From: Pararge aegeria
Lineage: Eukaryota > Arthropoda > Insecta > Lepidoptera > Nymphalidae
DNA: 64,000 nt
Assembly (NCBI RefSeq): GCF_905163445.1
Contig: NC_053190.1
Span: 13,518,501 to 13,582,500, forward strand
Direction of reading: 5' to 3'
The notes under the pieces were generated by a model. The model was not told the DNA's origin. It was given only the letters and a program-made list of their open reading frames with translations, and ran no database searches. This document shows, in pieces, positions 31,397 to 42,243 of this stretch (within the stretch, counting starts at the first letter, position 1; each line of letters opens with the position of its first letter). A program made the translations under genes and the position numbers.

Positions 31397-34325
31397 ATGA
31401 ACATTGTACATCAAAATATACAGAGCTTAACCGGCAAAGAAATTGAAATAGAACTGTTTGTGGAAAAACTCAATATACACATTCTGTGTATTACTGAGCA
31501 TTGGCTCACTGGTGCACATCCAGCAGTTATCTTAAGGAATTTCAAAATGTCAAGTGTGTTCTTCAGAAGGACTGCAATTCATGGTAGGTCCTTAATTTTT
31601 GTACACAATAATATAACTTGTAAGGAGCGAAAAGACATAGTTAGTCTTTCTGTTGAACGCACTGTAGAACTATCTTGTGTGGAGCTGGAGCGATTTATAA
31701 TAGTGTGTGTATATCGTCCCCCCTCAGGTGATTTTAGCCTTTTTGAGGATGTAATGGAAGATGTGCTTAAGCGATTGTCTGTATCCACAAAAAAAGCAAT
31801 AGTATGCGGGGATTTTAATGTTGATATTTTACTTAGTAATGCAACTACGACTAGGTTGCTAAACTTATTTAAATGTTTTAATTTAAATTATGTCAAAGTC
31901 AAAGTCAAATATATCTTTATTCAAATAGGCACATAGATGGCACTTTTGATGCGTTATTATATATGCTTTTAGTGAACCTACTAGAATCACAGCAACCTCA
32001 GCATCATGTTTAGATAATATTTTTCTCAACTGTGATATCTTAGGTAAATCGATAATAACCAACTTAAGATCAGATCATTGTAGCCAACAAATTACTGTTT
32101 TGAATAATATAAACAAAGATGAACATATCGTCAAGTGTAGGCCGATAACTAAGAGCAAATTGACGCGATTCAAAGGTGAAATATCATCCAAAATTCCTGC
32201 CCTTGTCTTTAAGAACGGTCATCCTGACAGCATTTATGGTACGCTCTTTAATATTATAGAAAATGAATTTAACAAAATATTCAATTTCAAACATATAGAT
32301 TTCAATAAAAAAATAAAGTTTAGCGATTGGGCAACTATTGGCATATACAAAAGTAGAGATAATTTGTATGAGCTCTATAGTGAAAAACAATATAACCATA
32401 CTCCAGCTTTCCTACAACACGTAAAAATGTACTCTAAAACGTTTAAGAACGTTTGCTTTCATGCTAAGTCGCTATACTTTAAGGATCAAATCATAAAATC
32501 GGATAACAAAGTACAAACAACCTGGAAAATTGTTAATAATGAAACTGGGAAAGCTAAATCTCGCAACGTAAACTTTGAATTAATTATTAATGATAATAAA
32601 GTTACCGCTGACAGTGAGGTTGCAAGTACCTTTGAAAACTTTTTTCAGAGTGTTCCTATTTTGTTGACTGATTCACTTAATTCTTCACCTACTGCAGCTC
32701 AGAGTTTATTGAGGAACAACGTTAATGAGTGCAACGTTTTATTTAATTTTAAACATATATCTGCATATGATATAATAAAGAATTTTAAGTTGTTGAAACA
32801 GAAAAAAACCGGTGATTTATGGGGTATGTCTGTAATGGTAATATCTAACATTATAGACGTTATTGCCCCTTACTTAGCCATACTTTTTAATGAATGTGTT
32901 GATAGAGGTACTTTTCCAAATTTAATGAAACATAGTAAACTTATACCTCTATTTAAATCTGGCAATAAAAACGACATTAACAATTACAGACCCATTTCAA
33001 TCTTACCAGCTCTTAGTAAGGTCTTTGAAAAAATTATATTAAATCAACTTTTGAGTCACTTCAATGTAAATAACTTACTACATCCGGAGCAGTACGGTTT
33101 TACTAAAGGTCGTAGCACCACGGATGCAGGCGCTAAACTTTTAAAACATGTGTACGATGCCTGGGAACGTTCGCAGAATGCCATTGGTGTTTTTTGTGAT
33201 CTATCTAAAGCATTCGATTGTGTTGATCATAAAACCTTGCTTCTTAAACTAGCCCATTATGGTATCAAAAACGTTGCACTAAATTTGGTTGCCTCTTATC
33301 TCAGTGACAGAACCCAAAGGGTTTGCATAAAAGACATTAAGTCGCAGGGGTCGGCTACGTCAATGGGTGTCCCACAGGGTTCAATCTTGGGTCCCTTTCT
33401 ATTTTTGGTGTATATAAATGATCTACCACACCATGTCAGTGAAACCTGTGACATTGTACTGTTTGCTGATGATACATCTCTAATTTTTAAAACTGATAGA
33501 GGTAGAGACAACTCTGACGATGTAAGCCGTGCTATGTCGCATGTGTCGCACTGGTTTACTGTCAAGAATTTACTTTTAAATGCAAAAAAAACTAAGTGTG
33601 TGGAATTTATTTTACCAAATGTAAAGAAAGTTAATAAAAATATAATAATAAATGGAGAATCACTAAAAATGGAAGATTCCACAGTTTTTCTGGGCATGAC
33701 CTTGGATTGTAAGCTTCAGTGGGGTACCCATATAGATACACTAGCAGGTAAACTAAGCTCGGCTGCCTACGCCGTCAGGAAAATTAGACAGATTACTGAC
33801 GTAGAAACAGCAAGACTTGTTTACTTCGCGTACTTTCATAGTGTGATGTCTTACGGGATCTTATTATGGGGCAAAGCTGCTGATATTGAAACTATATTCA
33901 TATTGCAGAAAAGAGCTGTACGGTCAATATATAAACTTAAATCACGTGAATCCCTCCGTGAAAAATTTAAAGAAATTGGTATACTTACGGTAGCCTCACA
34001 ATACATTTATAACAATATAGTATTTGTAAGACAACATATTAGTCTTTATAAACAAAAAGTGGATATAAACAGTCGACTTACAAGTAATGGTCATAAATTA
34101 GTGACATCTGCATATCGTCTGCGAAAGGTGCAGAAGTCATTTGTGGGATTGAGTATACGCTTTTATAATATGATTCCTAAGGTAATTTTGGACCTACCAA
34201 TGCATAAGTTTAAATAATGTGTTAAAACACATTTATTACAGCTAGGTTATTATACAATTGATGAGTTTCTTAATGACAAGGTTGCTTGGAAGCATCCGGC
34301 TCCGCTTTCATCTCTCACAAGATAG
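31397..34325 (+). pseudogene. LINE-X ORF2: AP endonuclease plus reverse transcriptase, interrupted
   Basis: Starts at ATG 31397. The endonuclease part shows MNIVHQNIQSL, CITEHWL (catalytic Glu), VCVYRPPSGD and VCGDFNVDIL, then is cut by a 73-bp insert at 31893-31965. It resumes SEPTRITATSASCLDNIF with the SDH motif at 32070-32078. RT follows: RPISILPALSKVFEKIILNQ, YGFTKGRSTTDAG, FCDLSKAFDCVDH (first catalytic Asp at 33198), GVPQGSILGPFLF and FADDTS (33462-33479). The thumb has MSYGILLWG. No RNase H is seen. A TAA at 34215-34217 stops translation 36 codons before the usual CR1/Jockey C-terminus (GYYTIDEFLNDKVAW) and the TAG at 34323-34325. RT motifs are intact but the protein is not made whole. 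Confidence 0.9.
31893..31965 (-). mobile_element. 73-bp LINE-Z tail inserted in ORF2
   Basis: TCAAAGTCAAAGTCAAATA followed by CTTTATTCAAATAGGCACAT and GGCACTTTTGATGCG is the reversed LINE-Z 3' end (compare 9493 and 39652). Short ATTATG/TATATG copies flank it. Without these 73 bp the endonuclease frame (31397 frame) joins the downstream frame exactly. Confidence 0.8.
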
Positions 34326-34536
34326 AAAAATGAATATAGAAAAATGAATGTTAAAATATAAAATGTAAATTTTTGATGTTGGAAAAGAGCAACTGCTGAG
34401 TTTCTTGCCGGCTTCTTCTCGGTAGAATCTGCCTTCCGAACCGGTGGTAGAGTCACTACACACGGACAGACTTGACGTTTCAAAAGTGCTTGTATTAGGC
34501 CTACTTGAAATAAATGAATTTTGAATTTTGAATTTT

Positions 34537-34681
34537 AAGGAACTAATGGTCCGATTTGAAAAATTATTTCAGTGTTCGTTAGTTCATTTATCGAGGAAGG
34601 CTATATATCATCACGCTAAGACCAATAATAGTACCAATTAAGAATTTTTCATAATCTTGAGCCTCTGCTGCATGCTGTAAA
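34537..34681 (+). repeat. Duplicated segment, copy 2, right part
   Basis: Resumes AAGGAACTAATGGTCCG exactly where copy 1 continues at 28678 and runs to GCATGCTGTAAA, after which the copies diverge. Confidence 0.9.
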
Positions 34682-34874
34682 AAAAAGGCACAAAGGAAAA
34701 TTAGATATATTTTGACGTTGACTTAGAGTATTAATTAATGGGTTTATTTATACCTTGATGTTATTGAGTCAATATAGGTCGGTGTTAAAGTGTTTTAAAC
34801 CGCTCTTTATACCTATATGAAGTCCAGCTTAATAAGTATATTTGTTGAAGTATAAAGTATTTTGTAACTCTATA

Positions 34875-34928
34875 AGAGTTAGTTAAAATAATAAAGAGTT
34901 AAAACTCTCCATTATTTTAACTAACTCT
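34875..34928. repeat. 18-bp perfect hairpin
   Basis: AGAGTTAGTTAAAATAAT at 34875-34892 pairs with 34911-34928. The 18-nt loop can itself fold (GAGTT/AACTC). Confidence 0.85.
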
Positions 34929-35874
34929 ATGCCAAAAATCAAGTTGATTGTTTAGTTAGGGCGTTAAGGAAAGACAAACAAACCCACTTAACATTAGTAA
35001 AAATATAAAAGGTGGACTTAGAATGGTCCTCTATATATTGATTACTTGATATCCTCTCAACTTGAATGGCGATAGATTCGAACTTTTAAAAGCTTTGTAC
35101 ACAATACAGGTCGGCGTTGAAGCGTTTTAGATCGCTCTTTATCAACATATATTTGGGTAAATATATTTTTATCCAGCTTTATAATTATAATTCATTATTT
35201 TTAATTAATTTTTTAAGCAACTATTTTAAGCTTAATACAAAGAAAAAACATGTACTAAACTATCGCCTAAAATATTGCAAAAGACGTTTAGGAAACCAAA
35301 GCAATATTTTCACAAAAATATATTTTTTGTAGCTTAGCCCAGTAAATAAATATTTTCCATTGTTTACGAAAGTGTTTCATGCGCAGGGTTTTTTTTTATT
35401 GTAGACGTATTTTAGCCAAGCAAAATAAAATATACGTCCATACGTATAATTAACTGGTTAAAGAAAAGAAAAATCCATTTTGGTAACTTTATAATAAACT
35501 TGTTCAAGGTATAGCCCTTTAACTTCTACTTTTTGCTATTTCTCATTATACTTGCAATAATTTTAAGAATATAACTGTTTTTTATCTTGCTAGAAGAAGG
35601 TTGATATATAAGTGGCATACCAAACAGGCAGAATGTTACCAATTCTTACGCAAGCGCTGTGCAAAAAGTTAAGTCAGAAGTCTTATGCTTTGTAATATTA
35701 TATCATATTGACAGAGTTTTAGCTTTCAGGTGTAAAGGCTTAAATGCCTCGATGCCTCGAATTTATAGAAATGTAATAAAATTTGATGCTAGATGATGCG
35801 AGATGCTATTACATTCTACTAGAGTAAGAAATAAGTTAGATTAGGCAATCTTTTCTAAAAATAATTTGTGTCAT

Positions 35875-35920
35875 CTCAAATCATTATGAAACAAATATTT
35901 TTTTTTCATAATGATTTGAG
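35875..35920. repeat. 17-bp perfect hairpin
   Basis: CTCAAATCATTATGAAA at 35875-35891 pairs with 35904-35920; 12-nt loop. Confidence 0.85.
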
Positions 35921-36149
35921 GTTTATGGATTCAACGTACTATAGACAAGTCACCCTTCAACAACACTTCTGTTATTCTTATCTATTATCATAATTTCGCA
36001 CGCAAACAATACAGCCACAACATAACGTGCTCTATCAGGAAGGCGTGTAATTAATTGTCTGTTTTAGAACCACTGCAGAACAAATTCCATATAAAGCATC
36101 TACCTAGACAACACTGAATAAACACAGCTCTAAATAGGCCAGATTTTGT

Positions 36150-36285
36150 TGATTTATAAATAAATAAACATAACTGCGATAATACACACATCGCGTTCTA
36201 GTCCCAAATAAGCTCAACTTGTGTTATGGGTACTAAGATGACTGATGAATATTTTTACATAAATACTTATAATATACAGATGAAA
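36150..36285 (-). mobile_element. SINE-E 3' part, reversed
   Basis: AAATAAGCTCAACTTGTGTT and ATGGGTACTAAGATGACTGA. Head missing, (AAAT)n tail at left. Confidence 0.65.
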
Positions 36286-37049
36286 TATCCCCAATAAAAA
36301 CTACTTACTAACAAATCTACTTTTTTGCACAAATAATTTAAAAAAACACATATAAAGTAAATGAAAAAAACTACAGATATACCATTAATGGAGAACTAAC
36401 AAGTCGGTTTTCTGACATGAAACAAATGCCAGCGTCAAAGTCGCCCAGCTTGGACAATTTAGACCGCGTTGGAAATTACAATGTACGTGTTTTATACTCG
36501 AGTATTATCTGGTCTGAAAAGTATCCTATGTCCTTCAGAATGAAACTCTCATGCGAAGTTTCAAGATCGATTTTGCTGTTAAGTCGTGAATAAATTACAA
36601 AGTTTAAATCCCTCTGTAAAGGTTGCCAGGCGCATTTTCTAGATACAAACTATCCATCTAAGGGATACAAGTTATACAACAAAATTGTATTAAAATTACA
36701 GTGGCTGAACCAAACACAAACAAACAAACACATTTCCTCCTTCATGATATTAATAAAGATGCTTTTAATGTTTTATTAAGAATTAAACTCTTACTAATAA
36801 AAAAGTGCCATGACAGGAATTATGTTTGCAATTCCATTTTTTTTTAAATAGGTACTTGATGCATTCTAGGAGGCGTCGAGTTCATTTATTAAAATGTTTT
36901 AAATAATTGACAGTACAAATAAGTAATTTAAAAAAGTAATATAACCAAAATACTCAGAAATGTCTATACTTATATAAACATTTCATTTAGTAAATAAGAA
37001 AAACGTCCTACAAAGGTTACTTTGGATTATTTTACTGAATCGTTTAAAG
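36286..37049. other. No gene seen
   Basis: ACAAACAAACAAACACATTT near 36717 may be the reversed 5' end of a Helitron-like element. The rest is AT-rich and unassigned. Confidence 0.35.
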
Positions 37050-37350
37050 CCAACCATGCCAGAAATATGGTCAAGAATAACATATTATACTTTATTCGCT
37101 ATGAAGAACTAAATAGATTTATAATTTTAAGTTCTTTCAACCTCATTAAATATCTTTAAATCGCGGTTAAAAGACTATTTCCTGTCTATTATGTAGCAAA
37201 ATATCTATGTATTTTATGTGTATGTTTAAATAGTAATATGTATTTAAGTTTATATACTATATATATGTAGTATTAGTATGTATTGTATATGTAATGTTTA
37301 TAATTAGCACAATTTAAGTATTGCACTATCCCGTTTTCTCTAATATGTTT
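37050..37350 (+). mobile_element. LINE-W 3' end with ORF2 C-terminus
   Basis: SLNIFKSRLKDYFLSIM before the TAG at 37194-37196 is the F-K-x-x-L-K-x-Y-x-L ending of a LINE ORF2. The AT-rich 3' UTR and GCACTATCCCGTTTTCTC follow, as at 13490. Confidence 0.6.
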
Positions 37351-37439
37351 CTTCAACCAAAGGTTTTCTTAAGGAGACCTGCACAGGTCTCCTGAATGAG
37401 AAGAGTTTAGTCCGCATTCCACCACGAATTACTAGATTT

Positions 37440-37550
37440 CGCCAGTACCGGCAGATTAGTAGATTTCACACATCTTTGAGAACTCAGGTATGCAGGTTTC
37501 CTTACGAGGTTTTCATTCACACAAGCAAATTATTTAATTCCCTAGACATT
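37440..37550 (-). mobile_element. SINE-A fragment, reversed
   Basis: TTTGAGAACTCAGGTATGC, AGGTTTCCTTACGAGGTTTT and CATTCACACAAGC match the family middle. Confidence 0.55.
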
Positions 37551-37694
37551 TGCTGTAAACGCGGCTTTTATACATCTTTTATCAGTATGCTTGGAAATTA
37601 AATGGCATGCCAGAGGCAATAGTTACAGTCCCATATAAAATAGACCCATGTAAGCATGTCCAAAATTGTTTACACTCCAAAAGTATTTTTTTTA

Positions 37695-38015
37695 TTATTC
37701 TTCTGCAAGATACCGCTCGACTGCAATATCAACTGATGAAAAGTGATGTTGTAGTTTAAAATCGTAGCGGGCTAACACGTGAGGAGTGGTATGAACGTTA
37801 TATGAAACCCATGGTTCTAACCCAAAGTTGTCTACACGGCATCGTACCGGATCGCTCAATAGCTTGGCAGTTGGCAGCATATCTATGTCAGCAGGGTAGG
37901 AACTAGCCATGGCTGAAGCCATCTACCAGACCAGACCGGATTTATTTGAGAAATTATTAATTGTACTGAATCAAACCCGGCACCACCACAACTCTACAAA
38001 TGCCGTAAGAAATTA
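37695..38015 (-). mobile_element. SINE-B, head worn
   Basis: Minus strand body with CTGGTCTGGTAGATGGCTTC, GGTACGATGCCGTGTAGAC, TTAGCCCGCTACGATTTTAA and a worn ATTGCAG tail. A 75-codon frame over it is incidental. Confidence 0.65.
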
Positions 38016-38156
38016 AAAATAATATTTAAAAATATCGAACTTTACGACCTAAACCCTTCTCATCATCATGGTTACAGGATCCCTGTAGTGGGACGGTAAT
38101 GTCTTGATAATAATTATGACGATTATATTTTTAATTAATTATCTCACTTTGTGCAG

Positions 38157-38510
38157 TATTGTGATAAAATGCACACATTATTACAACTAGAAGATAATAA
38201 TAGAAGATAAATATATTTATTATATACTAGCGTACCCAGCCCGCTTCGCCGGGCTAGATTTTGTTTTATTTTGTTCAAACAATAAACTTACATCATTAAA
38301 TTTTTTATTTAAGTCTCATTCAATTAAATCATTTATTGTGATAAAATGCACACATTATTACAACTAGAAGATAATAATAGGGAAATATATTTATTATATA
38401 CTAGCGTACCCAGCCCGCTTCGCCGGGCTAGATTTTGCTTTATGTTTAAACAATAAACTTACATCATTAAATTTTTTATTTGTCTCATTAAATTAAATCA
38501 TTTATATCTC
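38157..38510 (-). repeat. Tandem 177-bp duplication of a Helitron 3' end and its flank
   Basis: TATTGTGATAAAATGCACAC starts at 38157 and again at 38334. Each unit carries the flank, then CTAGCGTACCCAGCCCGCTT and CGCCGGGCTAG. The units are nearly identical, so host flank and element end were duplicated together. Confidence 0.85.
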
Positions 38511-38784
38511 TCCGTATTCATTCTCTTCTATTCTCTTCTCGAGCGGGTGAAGATCTTTATCTACACCCATGTACACTCAATAATAGAATATCATCATAGT
38601 AAATAAAAGCTGTATTTGACAGTATGACAGTTCAAAATTAGGAGTGCTCCGATCGTCACCAATCTCTACCGGATTACTAGCCAGGTCAATCCGGAGATTC
38701 CTTGAAAGTTTCATTGAAATCGGTCCAGCCGTTTCGGAGCCTATACGGAGCATATCCACACACTTTCTCTTTTATATATATAGA
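38401..38784 (-). mobile_element. Helitron-like element
   Basis: Minus strand starts TCTATATATATAAAAGAG after an A, contains GGCTGGACCGATTTCAATG, and ends with the hairpin GCCCGGCGAAGCGGGC and CTAG before a T. Nearly the same element is at 62030-62422. Confidence 0.7.
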
Positions 38785-38786
38785 TT

Positions 38787-39088
38787 ACAAAGCGGTGATA
38801 GAGCCTACTGTTCAGCGTTTCGATTTTACTTTCGGGGTGCCGAGTTCATATCCCACCACGCACTTCTTACTTCTAAGTTATGTGAGTTTTAACGTTATAT
38901 CGAAGGAAACGAAGGAAAACATCGTGAGGAAACCTGCATGCCTTAGATTTGTCCGCAATGTTATCAAAGGTATGTGAAGTCCACTAATCCGCATTAGGCC
39001 AGCCTGGTGGTCCTAAACCCTCCTCATTGTGGGAGGAGACCCGTACCCTGTAGTGGGCCGGTAATGGTGTGATATGATGATGATGATA
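38787..39088 (+). mobile_element. SINE-A, near full length
   Basis: Head GCGGTGATAGAGCCTACTG, B-box side GCCGAGTTCATATCCCACC, body GGAAAACATCGTGAGGAAAC and tail (GAT)n. It abuts the Helitron-like element within 3 bp. Confidence 0.8.
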
Positions 39089-39651
39089 TTATACCGATTA
39101 ACGATTAACTGATCGTACGTTACTTTTCAAGTGAACCGAGACGTTTTCCGCTTGTTGCGCTAACTTAGCTAAACGTCCTTGCGGTCATCAGTCTTAGGGA
39201 AGTAATTTTACGGCCGATTATGCTTCACACTCCTTTCCCAGCAAATTGGGGCGGTAATGAATGACGATAATAATTTCACCCGGGTGAAACCTATAAGGAG
39301 CGAAACTTAACGAGAAAAAGAAGCCAAGTTTGTGCACTTAATATACCAGTCTCGATAGAAGTCTCTGGCGACCATCTAATTAGTAGTAATTTTGGACGTG
39401 TTAATTTATCATATAAATAGCTACCTTTTATTTTACTTCTTAAAACTTTTATTAGTTTAAGCTGCTAGTTTTGTATCATACTTACTAGATAATATCCACC
39501 AAATAACTAACACTTCTTTACGTTAATTTTTATTTCTGTTTCTTTTGAGAATAAATGTCTTTAAACCTAAGTAGCTTTTATTATATACTTTCTTAACAAG
39601 ATTGGCCTTACGGTTCAGTTTTGTAGAAAGATTTACTTATTTCTGATAGCA
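39089..39651. other. No gene or known repeat seen
   Basis: Contains GTTAACTGATCGTACG-like mixed sequence without a family match. Confidence 0.4.
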
Positions 39652-40045
39652 AAGTCAAAGTCAAAGTCAAAAATATCTTTATTCAAGTAGGCCCATAGGT
39701 GGCACTTTTGATGCGCACATAATAATTACACGGTAGTGAGATGATGGCGATAACCACATTCGTAAACTTAAAACTAAAGCTACAAGGGTTCCAAACGCGC
39801 CTGGTCCAAGAAGAAGCCCACAACAAACATAGCCGGGTGTTTTTTTTTTGTTATCACCATCTTACAATATAATTTTAAATTATTAGAAGAGCAACCTGGT
39901 TAGAGCAATAATTTACACCCAAGCTTTTTTATCGATTGCGTAGTCCTTTATACTATAATAGGACTTTTCTATAAGCTTACGTTTAATAGAAACTTTGAAC
40001 TTTTTAAGAGACATCTCTAAGATGTCAATTAGCCAATGCAACGTT
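39652..40045 (-). mobile_element. LINE-Z 3' end, longest copy
   Basis: Minus strand: ORF2 C-terminus, then the 3' UTR with CACCCGGCTATGTTTGTTG and the TTTGACTTTGACTTTG tail. Closely matches 9493-9850 and reaches about 60 codons further into ORF2. Confidence 0.8.
39913..40040 (-). pseudogene. LINE-Z ORF2 C-terminal fragment
   Basis: About 42 codons: DILEMSLKKFKVSIKRKL, then EKSYYSIKDYAIDKKAWV before TAA. The same ending as the fragment at 9755. No catalytic residues remain. Confidence 0.75.
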
Positions 40046-40154
40046 TTTGTGACAGAGCTCATCCGGGGAAGTACTATCGCCAATCGCTATGCTTATTTTT
40101 TCCACAAACCAGCAATGTTGCATTGTTGCAACTGTGTTCAAGTCTTAAGGGCAT

Positions 40155-40310
40155 AGTTTCCAGTGTAAATTACAGGCACATGAGATTAAACACCCGAGCC
40201 CAAGGTTGGTGGGCATAGGATGGCACTTTCTAGGGCATGTTCCTCGCATGCCCTACAAAATGTTGCTTTGTTTATAGACGATAGTTTTCCTCTTACCATC
40301 AGGTGGGCAA
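40155..40310 (+). repeat. Repeat-V copy
   Basis: ACAGGCACATGAGATTAAAC, GGCACTTTCTAGGGCATG, TTCCTCGCATGCCCTAC and TCTTACCATCAGGTGGGCAA. Partner at 26930-27058. Unclassified; the ACCATCAGGTGG end resembles the SINE-B tail. Confidence 0.55.
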
Positions 40311-41189
40311 GGGCGGATCCAGCTTTGGCGCCAGGAGGGGGTCACATAGTAGTGGTCAAGTCGAGAACTTATAATTTAATTTTGATGACAATAGATAGAA
40401 GTAAAAAGTCGGTATTTTATTAATGTACCTAAGTACTGTACTTAAATTTTTGTATTCTTTATTGTACACTTGAAAAACTTAATCTAAATAACTTGTACAT
40501 ATACACGTACATAATGCCATCTTCTCTTGAAGACATCCAGAGAAGAATTATCACCCACGGAATGAGGCAGCCAATTTTTATTCCATAAACGAGGTGAATG
40601 ATTTGCCATAACAGCTAGAGGTATGTCGAGGGGTATGACACAAAACTCCGCAAGAGTGAAGTGGTGGGTTCAACAAGTGTGTAGTGCATAAACTTAGAAT
40701 TTATAACTTAGTATAAACGGTATATACTCGTAGCATAAAATATTAACAAAACAACAACATAATTTTAAAGTATAAGTTCAATTGCCAAACAATAAGAAAT
40801 AAAATATTTTAGAGAACTAACAAAAATAACATTTAAGTTAAAACACACACACACTGGAATAATGAAAAAGTGATTACTTTCCATTTCTTGTAATTAGTGA
40901 ATTTGCAGCAATAAGTTTTAAGAATACTTATACTTATATATAAGGTACACTTTTAAACACATAAAAGTCACAAAGAGATTTAAATTTGTTAACTTAGAAC
41001 TATCTTATGATATGTTGAAGTTTAGTCGTTCCGATTCCGATTGAGGTTAGGTCTAGCTAGACGTTGCGTAGTCGAGAGAATTCTAATTTTCGTTGCGTTC
41101 ATTCCCTAACGTTTGCCACCATACAAAGTTATTATATTATATTGAATTAATAAAGTATAGACCCCACCCCCCCCCTGGATCCGCCGTTG
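40311..41189. other. No gene seen
   Basis: AT-rich, with a C-rich run at 41162-41175. Confidence 0.4.
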
Positions 41190-41199
41190 CAGGTGGGTC

Positions 41200-41513
41200 T
41201 ATTGGATAGAAGCAGGCGTTACTTTTCGGAAATCCATAATATATTATAAAAGTTATGCTAAATTTCCTATACGGAATAGCCGCAAACAGCAGGAGAATCT
41301 ATATGGTGTAATTTATAATTACTTCAACTCCACACCAAATCTGAATAATTGTTAAGTCATTGTAAAGTGAACATCTCCTGAGGATGCTCCGGTTTCGGAG
41401 CGAAACGTTCGTAGAGGGTACATTGCCGAGGATCTGTTTTGTGTGGAGTTAAACAGCAAGAAACTCCTGCTGTTCGCGGAGTATAGCAAATTTAGCTTAA
41501 TTTTCATAATAAT
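41200..41513. mobile_element. Foldback (MULE-like) element with perfect 10-bp target duplication
   Basis: Left end TATTGGATAGAAGCAGGCG, core GAGGATGCTCCGGTTTCGG, right end TAATTTTCATAATAAT. CAGGTGGGTC lies at 41190-41199 and 41514-41523. The best complete copy for the family ends. No transposase. Confidence 0.75.
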
Positions 41514-41523
41514 CAGGTGGGTC

Positions 41524-42032
41524 ATCTACTGTAAAATAAATATATATCAACACAGTCGTGACCTTCACATTTGTTATTTGGACGCCGAGGGAATTTTAAG
41601 ACTATGCAAGCTCAAGGTGCGGAATGTTTTAATATAAAAATTTAGTTACGACTCATATAGACGCGAGTGAAACCGCGAGAAACAGCTAAATCCTAAAATA
41701 ATATATGAATAGCATGTGACTATTCTTTGGCTTATTTTGCTGCGAACATGCTCAGGAAAGTGGCATAACAAGTTAGCAGTAGGATTTTTACGAATTTTTA
41801 TATTTTATTAGTATCGCAACATAAATACTAGATGCTTTGATCCATGTTCACTGCTACTGCTGCTGTTAATGTTCGTACAAAATTCTACCCCAAAGCGAAG
41901 AGTTATTCCCAAAGTACCGTATCAAGTATAGAACGTATATTGAAGCATTTTCCGTAACGTAATATTCGAATGCATGCCAAAGCTTAAATCTAGCTGATTT
42001 CCCAAGTCATTCGTGGAATATATATTCAAAAA
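41524..42032. other. Unassigned; Helitron-like 3' end near 41692
   Basis: GACGCGAGTGAAACCGCGAG followed by AAACAGCTAA resembles a degenerate Helitron-like end. Nothing else is recognised. Confidence 0.35.
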
Positions 42033-42243
42033 CTAGCTGTTAACCGCGTCCTTTGTGCGCGTCTATTATGGTTTTTAACAAATTCTGTAGACACCGTATG
42101 TTTTCCGAGAATAAAAAGGATGATACTACTATCCGTTTTTTCAACTAATTCTATAAGTGATTTAGATGAATGCCTATTTAGGACGTGAATTAAGGACAAA
42201 CAAAGTAACAAACCACTTACTCATATTTTACAATATTAGTAAG
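42033..42243 (-). mobile_element. Helitron-like element, worn
   Basis: Minus strand ends GACGCGGTTAACAGCTAG before a T; its 5' side has TTACTAATATTGTAAAATATG. A 61-codon frame over it is not a gene. Confidence 0.5.

Larger units (their letters stand above)
30080..34536 (+). mobile_element. Nearly complete CR1/Jockey-group non-LTR retrotransposon (LINE-X)
   Basis: About 4,457 bp. In order: ORF1 (30080-31367), a 29-bp gap, ORF2 (31397-34325), a 3' UTR with GCAACTGCTGAGTTTCTTGC and ACCGGTGGTAGAGTCACTAC, and a tail of TTTTGAA repeats. Boundaries are fixed by comparison with the uninterrupted copy at 28331-28822. There is no clear target duplication. The 5' end falls inside ORF1 or just before it, so a small 5' truncation is likely. 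AP endonuclease without RNase H, an esterase-like ORF1 and a short repeat tail fit the CR1/Jockey superfamily; the exact clade needs a tree. 3' tails of the family are at 8215, 52795 and 59625. Confidence 0.9.
34682..36149. other. Unassigned; hairpins and a direct repeat
   Basis: About 60 bp at 34770-34830 (GGTCGGTGTTAAAGTGTTTT) recurs at 35101-35165 (GGTCGGCGTTGAAGCGTTTT). Two clean hairpins are listed separately. A 71-codon frame at 35117 has no motif. Confidence 0.5.

Noticed and set aside
33296..33697. 133-codon minus-strand frame
   Set aside because: Antisense shadow of the reverse transcriptase.
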